Positions 1 through 6,810 of a stretch of 64,000 nt of DNA are shown here, piece by piece (positions within the stretch are counted from its first letter, which is position 1; the number at the start of each line of letters is the position of its first letter). This DNA is from Hyphomicrobiales bacterium (GTDB taxonomy: Bacteria; Pseudomonadota; Alphaproteobacteria; Rhizobiales; Rhizobiaceae): contig UBTA01000008.1 of NCBI GenBank assembly GCA_900468065.1, positions 22,770 through 86,769 of the forward strand, in the 5' to 3' direction. The position numbers were made by a program, and so were the translations under genes. Below the pieces are notes generated by a model, which had not been told where the DNA came from, ran no database searches, and was given only the letters and a program-made list of their open reading frames with translations.

Positions 1-617
1 CGCACGTCGGCCTCTCCGACCGCCGGATTGATCGTGTCGCGGGCATGTTCGAGGAATTTGTTCGCCGCCGCCTGAAAGCCGGGATTATCGGCATAGGCCG
101 TATCGATCTTTTCGCGCAGCGCCTTCAGAACAGCGGGAATGTCGGCCTTGAACTGCTCGACGGCTTTGCGGAAATCGCGGATTTCGGCGCGCTCGTAGGA
201 AAAGAACAGGTTGAGCAGTTTTAGGAGCGCCGGCTCCGTCATCGGGCAACGCATCACCTCCTGACGGTTCTGGATCAGCACCGCAACACGGCTGTCTTCG
301 AAGATGATATTGTCCTGCGGATAACCCTTGGCGAGTTTCTTGGCGATCTCCGCATCGAGATCGTCGCCGCTATCCTTGGCCTCCCAATAGCCGAGCGGCA
401 CACGCAGGTCGTGCAGGATGGTTCCGTCCGGGCGGATGCGGTTCTTCTGCGTCGACTGGAATTCGTACTGATTGATGAAATGCAGATTGGATGCGCGCGC
501 CCAGGCCTTCAACAGATCCTTGAAGGCTTCCGAAATGATGCCTTCCGTCGCAGAGCCCGAAAATTTCTTGTAGCGTTCAAGATCGTTCAAATAGGCATTG
601 ATCAGTATTTGGCTCAT
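1..617 (-). CDS. N-terminal part of a type ISP/IIG-like restriction-modification enzyme (cut by window edge)
   Basis: An open frame starts with ATG at 617 and runs without a stop off the left edge, so about 205 N-terminal residues are visible. A purine-rich GGGAGAG lies just upstream of the ATG. Residues 60-82 carry a PD-(D/E)xK nuclease signature: RPDG with Asp64, then GYWEAKD with Glu79 and Lys81. That arrangement is what I associate with the Mrr-like nuclease domain at the front of large single-chain restriction-modification proteins (nuclease, helicase or methylase domains, target recognition). Only the nuclease-like part is in view, so the methylase and helicase parts are inferred. It is transcribed divergently from the Hsp70 gene at 863. 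It could instead be a stand-alone nuclease or another defence enzyme with the same N-terminal domain. Confidence 0.6.
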   Translation of the reverse strand, partial: MSQILINAYLNDLERYKKFSGSATEGIISEAFKDLLKAWARASNLHFINQYEFQSTQKNRIRPDGTILHDLRVPLGYWEAKDSGDDLDAEIAKKLAKGYPQDNIIFEDSRVAVLIQNRQEVMRCPMTEPALLKLLNLFFSYERAEIRDFRKAVEQFKADIPAVLKALREKIDTAYADNPGFQAAANKFLEHARDTINPAVGEADV

Positions 618-862
618 GCGGCTCTCCCAAGGCACGCATCTAGAACGATTGCAGCCACGGGTGGAAGAGGGTTTTCGCAGTTCCAATCACTCCATCCTGC
701 CTTGCTTTGGCCTTCGACCCATGCGAAGAGGCGCCCTCCAAATAAACCAAGCCCTCCGCCATCAAACGTGTTCCGGTTGCCACAAGGCATTCCGAGGCTG
801 CGCGTGCGCCGGCGAGACGACATCCGCCGCCCCAAAGGCGGACATCTAAGACGGAGACTTTC

Positions 863-2161
863 ATGGCCAAGGCACTCGGCTTCGATTTCGGCACGACCAA
901 TTCGGTGCTCGCCGCCTCCAAGGGCGACACGACGCAGTCGTTGAGCTTTTCCAGCACGGCCGGCACCACCGATTCGATGCGAACGGCGCTGTCCTTCATG
1001 AAGCATGCAAAGCTCGGCGCTGCCGCCGTGTCCATCGAGGCGGGCCAGGCGGCGATCCAGCAGTTCATCGACAATCCCGGTGAAGCGCGCTTTCTCCAGT
1101 CGATCAAGACCTTTGCCGCCAGCCCTTTGTTCCAGGGCACGCTGATCTTTGCCCGGCGCAACAGCTTTGAAGACCTGATGCGCGCCTTCCTCACCCGGAT
1201 TGCCGACTATGCCGGCGATGGCTGGCACCAGGATTACAAGCGCATCGTCGTCGGCCGCCCGGTTCGTTTTGCCGGCTCAAGCCCGGACGAAAACCTGGCG
1301 CTGGAGCGCTACGACCGGGCGCTGGCGTCGTTTGATTTTCCGGAAGTCCACTATGTCTATGAGCCGGTGGCGGCGGCCTTCTACTTTGCCCAGAACCTGA
1401 AGAAGGACGCGACCGTGCTGGTCGCCGATTTCGGCGGCGGCACCACCGACTATTCGATCATCCGCTTCGAAAGCCATGCCGGCAAGCTGACGGCAGTCCC
1501 GGTCGGCCATTCCGGCGTCGGCGTCGCCGGCGATCATTTCGACTTCCGCATCATCGACACGGTGGTCTCGCCGCTGATCGGCAAGGGCAGTCAGTTCAAG
1601 AGTTTCGACAAGCTGCTCGACGTGCCCTCCAGCTACTATGCCAATTTCGGCCGCTGGAACCAGCTGTCGATCTTCAAGACGCTGAAGGATTTTACCGACC
1701 TGAAGCAGTTGGTACGCTCGGCCGTCGAGCCGGAAAAGCTCGAAGCCTTCGTCGATCTGGTCGATCATGATGAGGGTTATCCGCTCTACCAGGCGATTTC
1801 GGCCACCAAGATGCGGCTGTCGCATGAGGAAGAGACCGAATTCTTCTTCAAGCCGCTCGGCGAAAAGAGCCGCCAGACCGTGCGCCGCAGCGACTTCGAA
1901 AGCTGGATCGCCCCGGATCTCGCCCGAATCGAGGAAGCGCTCGACGAAGTGCTGGTCACCACCAACACACTGCCCGAGGGCATCGACAAGGTGTTCCTCA
2001 CCGGCGGCACCTCGTTCGTGCCCGCCATCCGCCGCATCTTCGAAGACCGTTTTGCGAGCGACCGCATCGAGAGCGGCGGCGAGCTTCTCTCGATCGCCCA
2101 TGGTCTGGCACTGATCGGCGAGCGCGACGACATCGAACGCTGGACGGCGATGGCGGCGTGA
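863..2161 (+). CDS. yegD: Hsp70-family protein of the YegD type
   Basis: The 432-residue product opens with the Hsp70/actin phosphate-1 motif (GFDFGTTNSVLA) and has the second phosphate loop (VADFGGGTTDYSI, about residue 190) and the adenosine motif (VFLTGGTSFVPAI, about residue 380). It is therefore an ATPase of the actin/Hsp70 superfamily. At about 430 residues it lacks the substrate-binding and lid domains of DnaK (about 640) and matches the length of YegD. YegD proteins are cytoplasmic putative chaperones of unknown client. The ATG at 863 follows an ACGGAGA ribosome site. It stands alone, divergent from the restriction-like gene and followed by a palindromic repeat. Confidence 0.85.
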   Translation: MAKALGFDFGTTNSVLAASKGDTTQSLSFSSTAGTTDSMRTALSFMKHAKLGAAAVSIEAGQAAIQQFIDNPGEARFLQSIKTFAASPLFQGTLIFARRNSFEDLMRAFLTRIADYAGDGWHQDYKRIVVGRPVRFAGSSPDENLALERYDRALASFDFPEVHYVYEPVAAAFYFAQNLKKDATVLVADFGGGTTDYSIIRFESHAGKLTAVPVGHSGVGVAGDHFDFRIIDTVVSPLIGKGSQFKSFDKLLDVPSSYYANFGRWNQLSIFKTLKDFTDLKQLVRSAVEPEKLEAFVDLVDHDEGYPLYQAISATKMRLSHEEETEFFFKPLGEKSRQTVRRSDFESWIAPDLARIEEALDEVLVTTNTLPEGIDKVFLTGGTSFVPAIRRIFEDRFASDRIESGGELLSIAHGLALIGERDDIERWTAMAA

Positions 2162-2169
2162 TTGGCGGC

Positions 2170-2303
2170 TTCCTCTTCTCCCCGGCGGGGAGAAGGTGGC
2201 CCGCAGGGCCGGATGAGGGGGAGCCCAACACATAGAGCTTGCCGTACCGCCCCTCATCGTCTCGCTTCGCTCGACACTTCTCCCCGCTGGGGAGAAGAGG
2301 GAG
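2170..2303. repeat. Palindromic intergenic repeat, RIME-like
   Basis: Two outward palindromes built on CTTCTCCCCGGCGGGGAGAAG (left) and CTTCTCCCCGCTGGGGAGAAG (right) flank an imperfect inverted core containing CCGGATGAGGGGGAG and CCGCCCCTCATCG. This is the layout of the short mosaic elements common between rhizobial genes. It lies between the Hsp70 gene and the glycosylase-like gene and may form strong hairpins in RNA. It is not coding; an open frame runs through it only by chance. Confidence 0.75.
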
Positions 2304-2386
2304 ATCGCCGCTCTTTCACAGGCACAAATCCATATTGCGTCCGCGATGGTCTTCCCTGCTCGCTCCCGCTTCTGTACAAGCAGACC

Positions 2387-3274
2387 ATGATCTCCAGCAA
2401 CACCATGAGCCCGGCCGAACTTGCCGCCCTTTTGCATTTTCATGCGGAAGCCGGGGTCGAATGGCTGCTGGAAGACGTGCCTGTCGATCGCTTTGCGGAG
2501 TTTACCGCGGCAAAGGTTGCGCGCGGTAATGGTGCGTCGCAAGCCATGCAGCGGACGCAGACCTCAGAGCGCGTTGATGTGTCCAGCGCGCCGGTCGCCC
2601 GTGAAAACGGCAATCGGGCTGCCAACAAGCCGCAGGCGGCACCGGCAGCTGTCCCGCAAATGGCCATTCCCGACGAGCAGGCCATTGCCGAGGCCCGGTT
2701 TGCGGCGAATTCTGCCCGCTCTCTTGACGAGCTCAAGAGCGCCATGGAGGCCTTTTCCGGCTGCAATCTTCGCAACAGCGCCCGCAACATGGTGTTTGCC
2801 GACGGCAATCCCTCCTCCGGCATTCTGGTGATCGGCCCGGTGCCGAATGGCGACGACGACCGCGAGGGGGTTCCGTTTTCGGGCAAGCAGGGTCAGATGC
2901 TGGAACGCATGCTGGCGGCCATCGGGCTTGACCGGACATCGGTGCTTTTGACCAATGTCATTCCCTGGCGGCCGCCGGGAAACCGCCCGCCCTCGCCCCG
3001 CGAAACCGACATCTGCCGTCCGTTCATCGAACGCCAGATCGCGCTGGCCGAACCACGCCACCTGCTGATCCTCGGCAATTTCGCCGCCCGTTTCTTCTTT
3101 GGCGGCAACGAAATGATCCATCACATGCGTGGCGAATGGCGCGATATTCAGGTTGGCGGTACCACGGTGCCTGCCCTTGCCACCCTGCACCCGCAGGACC
3201 TGACCTCGGCCCCGGCCAGCAAGCGGCTCGCCTGGCAGGATCTGCTGGCCTTTCGCGCCCGGATTCGTGGTTAA
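2387..3274 (+). CDS. Uracil-DNA glycosylase family 4-like protein, atypical
   Basis: The ATG at 2387 gives 295 residues; a second ATG at 2405 is possible. The longer frame upstream runs through the palindromic repeat and is rejected. The core (about residues 120-290) has the family 4 outline: FADGNP, a motif-A region ending GVPFSGKQGQML, NVIPWRPPGNR, DICRPF and the HPQ loop (TLHPQDL). Family 4 enzymes remove uracil from DNA and normally carry a 4Fe-4S cluster. Here only two cysteines exist in the whole protein (in SGCNL and DICRPF), the usual NxxKC is NVIPW, and the usual GExPG of motif A reads GPVPN. It is clearly of this superfamily, but its catalytic competence is doubtful. The N-terminal 90 residues are low-complexity and rich in Ala and Gln. 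Confidence 0.75.
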   Translation: MISSNTMSPAELAALLHFHAEAGVEWLLEDVPVDRFAEFTAAKVARGNGASQAMQRTQTSERVDVSSAPVARENGNRAANKPQAAPAAVPQMAIPDEQAIAEARFAANSARSLDELKSAMEAFSGCNLRNSARNMVFADGNPSSGILVIGPVPNGDDDREGVPFSGKQGQMLERMLAAIGLDRTSVLLTNVIPWRPPGNRPPSPRETDICRPFIERQIALAEPRHLLILGNFAARFFFGGNEMIHHMRGEWRDIQVGGTTVPALATLHPQDLTSAPASKRLAWQDLLAFRARIRG

Positions 3275-3427
3275 GACTGTCTGAACCCGGCACCTGCCTG
3301 ATTTGTGAACAAACGATGAAAAAAGCCATGCGGATTGCGCATACCAGCAACGCGAACGCGTCCGTTGCGGAATCGATGTTGCAGTGCAATATAGAACGAC
3401 GGGAGGACTGGAATAAGGAATTGAACC

Positions 3428-3604
3428 ATGACGACCCGTTTTCGCCCTCTGCATTCGAGCTTTGAAACGCTCCGCCACGCCGGCTCGGCGCTGCGCACGC
3501 CCTTCAACAGCTTTGGCTCGGCTGCGAACGAACAGATGACCGCTGCCGGCTATGGCCACAAGACACGCCCGGCGCAGATCTTTTCAGAATTCGTCCAGCG
3601 TTGA
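3428..3604 (+). CDS. Small protein, 58 residues, unknown function
   Basis: ATG at 3428 is preceded by AAGGAATTGAACC, a good ribosome-binding site, and the frame closes with TGA at 3602-3604. The product begins MTTRFRPLHSSFETLRHAG and ends IFSEFVQR. It is rich in Phe, Arg and Ala, with no membrane segment, no cysteine and no motif that I recognise. A second tiny gene follows 70 bases downstream, so they may be a pair. The support is the ribosome site and plausible codon use only. Confidence 0.5.
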   Translation: MTTRFRPLHSSFETLRHAGSALRTPFNSFGSAANEQMTAAGYGHKTRPAQIFSEFVQR

Positions 3605-3610
3605 TTTTTT

Positions 3611-3636
3611 AAGGCCCGCGCAACCGTGCGCGCCTT
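3611..3636 (+). terminator. Hairpin between the two tiny genes
   Basis: AAGGC at 3611-3615 pairs with GCCTT at 3632-3636, around an inner CGCGC/GTGCG stem with an AACC loop and one mismatch. No long T-run follows, so it is either a weak terminator or an RNA stem between the 58- and 48-residue genes. Confidence 0.35.
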
Positions 3637-3673
3637 TGCCTGGACGCCAGGCCAAGATGAAAGGTATCCGATC

Positions 3674-3820
3674 ATGACAGCATCCCTCCGCTCGCTCCGG
3701 ATCCTCTTTGCCGATATCGGCACCGCCGTACGCGCCTCCGGCGAATATAGCCGCCTCAGCAAGGAAGCCCCGGCTGCCAATGCCGACCGTCATGCGGTCA
3801 GCGCCTTCCTGCCGAAGTAA
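3674..3820 (+). CDS. Small protein, 48 residues, unknown function
   Basis: ATG at 3674 opens a 48-residue frame ending in TAA at 3818-3820. The longer frame in the same phase, from 3626, begins inside the hairpin and is not preferred. The product has a basic, amphipathic N-terminus (MTASLRSLRILFADIGTAVR) and an Ala-rich tail ending SAFLPK. I recognise no family. It could be a DUF1127-like or other short basic protein, but the diagnostic arginine spacing is absent. Confidence 0.45.
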   Translation: MTASLRSLRILFADIGTAVRASGEYSRLSKEAPAANADRHAVSAFLPK

Positions 3821-4042
3821 GCAGCGTTTCAGGCCGCATTCCGGCCACATCCCTCTTCTGCGCCAAGCCTTGTCGCAATCGACAGCGTCAGCAAAACTGG
3901 ATAGAGCGACACTCGTTCTTTGATTCCAACAGCGGCGTGTCGGGCACCGGTTTTCAAGCACGCAATCCGCTCCAACATTTTGAGCGTTTTTCCTGAGCCG
4001 TGTGCGTCACAGGCAAAGGATAAATGCGCATCCGGAGCCTTC

Positions 4043-5338
4043 ATGCTGGCCAGCCTCAGATCCGTGTTCAGCCTGATGCTTTCGACCCTGCTGATGATGG
4101 TTGGCTTCGGGCTGGCAAGCTATGTCATGCCGGTGCGTTCCGTTGCCGAGGGATGGTCGACATTGACGATCTCGCTGATCGCCACCGGCTATACGCTGGG
4201 TTTTACGATCTCCTGCATCATCACCCCGAAATTCGTGCTGCGCGTTGGCCATGTGCGGGTCTTTGCCGCGCTGATCACCCTGCTCAGCATCGCCATCCTG
4301 ATGTGCGGACTGGTGGTCGACTGGCGGGCATGGATCTTCTTTCGGGCCATTTCCGGCTTTGCAATTTCAGGAAGCTATCTGGTCATCGAAAGCTGGCTCA
4401 ACGAACGAGTGACCAACGAAAACCGCGGCATGCTGTTTTCGCTCTATCTGATCACCACCATGGTCGGCACGATCGGCGGGCAATATCTGGTGCCGCTTGG
4501 CGATCCGACCAATTCGTCGCTGTTCATCCTGTGTGGTGTGTTGTTTTCACTGGCGCTTTTGCCGACGGCGCTGTCTTCCTCGGCAATGCCCGCCCCGCCG
4601 GCCCAAGCCAATTTCGACGTACCGGGACTGTTCCGCCGCTCGCCCGTCGCCGTCGTCGGCGCGTTTCTCGCCGGTGCCATGTCCGGCGCCTGGCTCAATC
4701 TTGGCGGTGTCTTCACCCAGAAGATCGGCCTTTCCACGGCGGAAGGGGCAACATTGCTGGCGGCCCTTCTCACCGGCAGCGCCATTTCGCAGATCCCGAT
4801 CGGCCGGACATCCGACCGGATCGACAGGCGGATCGTTATGGTCGGCTGCGGCATCGTTGGCGTTGTCTCCTGCCTGGCCATGGTCGCTTTCGTCGGTTCC
4901 AGCCCGCTGGTGCTCTATGTCATCGCTGCCTTCGTCGGTTCCGTGCTGTTTCCGATCTATGCGCTGAACGTCGCCCATGCCAACGACCTTGCCGAACCGA
5001 ACGAATATGTCGAGGTCTCCTCCGGCATGATGATCACCTACGGCATCGGCACGATATCCGGACCGCTGATGGTCGGGCCGGTGATGGACCGCTTCGGTCC
5101 GCCGTCGCTGTTTGTCCTTCTGGCCGTCTATTTTGCGCTCTACGCCGCCTATGCCGCCTGGCGTATCGCCCAGCGCGGCCACACCGATGGGCTTGTTTCC
5201 AAGTCCGACTTCCAGGCCAATACCGTGCCGACACCGGGGACGGAGGCCGTCAACGCCATGAACCAGGCAGCGCGGCCTTCCGATCTGATCGACGACGACA
5301 CGGCTCCGACCCAATCCTCTGACAAATCCGGCCCTTGA
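4043..5338 (+). CDS. Major facilitator superfamily transporter (YcaD-like)
   Basis: ATG at 4043, preceded by CCGGAGCC, gives 431 residues with about 12 hydrophobic segments. The first starts at residue 2 (LASLRSVFSLMLSTLLMMVG) and a central hydrophilic loop lies near residue 190. The layout, and sequence such as WLNERVTNENRG after TM4 and GRTSDRIDRR between TM8 and TM9, fits the YcaD branch of MFS permeases. The substrate is unknown; family members are usually called drug or sugar exporters on weak grounds. The last 50 residues form a hydrophilic tail rich in Thr, Ala and Asp. It converges on the EamA transporter gene, with only 15 bases between stops. Confidence 0.8.
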   Translation: MLASLRSVFSLMLSTLLMMVGFGLASYVMPVRSVAEGWSTLTISLIATGYTLGFTISCIITPKFVLRVGHVRVFAALITLLSIAILMCGLVVDWRAWIFFRAISGFAISGSYLVIESWLNERVTNENRGMLFSLYLITTMVGTIGGQYLVPLGDPTNSSLFILCGVLFSLALLPTALSSSAMPAPPAQANFDVPGLFRRSPVAVVGAFLAGAMSGAWLNLGGVFTQKIGLSTAEGATLLAALLTGSAISQIPIGRTSDRIDRRIVMVGCGIVGVVSCLAMVAFVGSSPLVLYVIAAFVGSVLFPIYALNVAHANDLAEPNEYVEVSSGMMITYGIGTISGPLMVGPVMDRFGPPSLFVLLAVYFALYAAYAAWRIAQRGHTDGLVSKSDFQANTVPTPGTEAVNAMNQAARPSDLIDDDTAPTQSSDKSGP

Positions 5339-5353
5339 GCAATCAGACCTTGG

Positions 5354-6292
5354 TCATCCCTGCGGCGTGATGTGCTTGCGCGCACCTCGGCGCTCAAGGC
5401 CAAGCTGATGCTCGCGAAAAATGATGAAGATGCCGGCGCCGACGACGATCGCCGTGCCGATCAGCATGACGCCCGTCGGCACTTCGTCGAACAGGAAATA
5501 GCCGATCAGCAGCCCGAGCAGGATCGAGGTATATTCGAACGGGGCAATCGTCGACATGTCGGCATAGCGGTAGCTCTGCGTCAGAAGGATCTGGGCGACG
5601 CCGCCGCAAAACCCTGCCCCCATCAACAGCAGAAAGGACGTCATCGGCAGTGGTTCCCAGCCGAACGGCAGAGACAACAGCGAGAAACACGCGGCCGAAA
5701 GCGAGAAATAGAGCACGATCGTATGCGTCTTTTCCTTGGCGATCAGCTTGCGGACCAGCACCATGGCGACGGCGCCGAGTGCCGCCGACAGAAGCACCGC
5801 CAATGCGCCGAGCGCTTCCTGCGAGCCAAACCCGCCGTCGCTCAGCAATGTCACGCGCGGCCAGGTGATGATCATCACCCCGACCAGCCCGATCAGCACT
5901 GCCGACCAGCGATAGATCCGAACCGTCTCCTTGAGAAACACCGCTGCAAAGACGACGGCGAGCAACGGCATGGCATAACCGATCGCGATCGCTTCGGGCA
6001 GCGGCAGGTGCACCAGACCGTAGAATCCGAAACTCATGGCCAGGATACCGATGAACCCGCGCGCCAGATGGCCGAAAATATCCTTGGTGTGGAAGGCGGT
6101 GCGCAAATGCCCCTTGAAGGCGAGATAGCCGAGGATCGGCACCATGGCGAAGGCCGAGCGGTAGAAGGTGATCTGGCCGGTGGCAATCTCCGTACCCGCC
6201 GCCTTGATCAGAGTTGCCATGCAAACGAAAACCAGTACGGACATGACCTTGAGGGTAATGCCCTTCATCGGGTGGGGGAATTCGGAATCCAT
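5354..6292 (-). CDS. EamA/DMT-family inner-membrane transporter
   Basis: A frame of 312 residues from ATG 6292 has ten hydrophobic segments arranged as two EamA repeats (about residues 15-140 and 155-285). This is the typical length and topology of drug/metabolite transporters that export small metabolites. The Pro/Gly-rich helix ends and the duplicated pattern (PLLAVVFAAVFLKETVRIYRW in repeat 1, SILLGLLIGYFLFDEVPTG in repeat 2) support the call. A GTG at 6304 in the same frame is an alternative start. The substrate cannot be read from the sequence. It is convergent with the MFS gene and has a roughly 500-base gap upstream. Confidence 0.85.
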   Translation of the reverse strand: MDSEFPHPMKGITLKVMSVLVFVCMATLIKAAGTEIATGQITFYRSAFAMVPILGYLAFKGHLRTAFHTKDIFGHLARGFIGILAMSFGFYGLVHLPLPEAIAIGYAMPLLAVVFAAVFLKETVRIYRWSAVLIGLVGVMIITWPRVTLLSDGGFGSQEALGALAVLLSAALGAVAMVLVRKLIAKEKTHTIVLYFSLSAACFSLLSLPFGWEPLPMTSFLLLMGAGFCGGVAQILLTQSYRYADMSTIAPFEYTSILLGLLIGYFLFDEVPTGVMLIGTAIVVGAGIFIIFREHQLGLERRGARKHITPQG

Positions 6293-6304
6293 TGCGGGTC
6301 GCAC

Positions 6305-6810
6305 TCATCGGACGAGGGCAGCGGGCCGGAAATCATAGGAAACGACAGGCTGCGGGGGAAGTAGGCGATCGGAGAATCCGTCGCCGGGATCCTGTCACCT
6401 TAACGCGCGATATTTGAAGGAGGGATCAATTTTCGTGATGAGTGGCGGAAATATTTGATGCACCTGCCCCTCGCGCTTACACTCGGACGAACAGCCAATT
6501 GGCCATCCAGCAAGCAATCTGGCGGGCGAAAACTGCGGCCTTGAGATAAACGCTGACAATTGGCTGTAAAATTACGTAACCTGTGCCAAAAATACACGAC
6601 TGATTTAAATATTGTTAGGGCGAATTTCGTAAGTCTCTGAACAAGCAAAGAACGGGACAGGTCGGGCATGCCGGAAAAATGGCACATGCCCGCGAAAAGA
6701 CCGCCTTGCGATCACACCGGAAGCTTCGCATCTTCAGCGCAGCCTCTTCACAGAGACAAAGCCTCACCACCGGCGTCGTGACGCAGCGGATGATGCAAGC
6801 GGGACAAACA
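6305..6810. other. Intergenic region between EamA gene and pepN
   Basis: About 500 bases without a convincing gene. The right half (about 6540-6640) is more AT-rich than its surroundings and could hold the promoter for pepN. Short open frames on both strands lack ribosome sites and protein-like composition. The frame that extends pepN upstream to 6679 is not supported by a good start signal. Confidence 0.5.

Noticed and set aside
411..1228. Several overlapping open frames on both strands around the restriction-like and Hsp70 gene starts
   Set aside because: They are shadows of the two divergent genes, with low-complexity Arg/Pro-rich translations and no ribosome sites.
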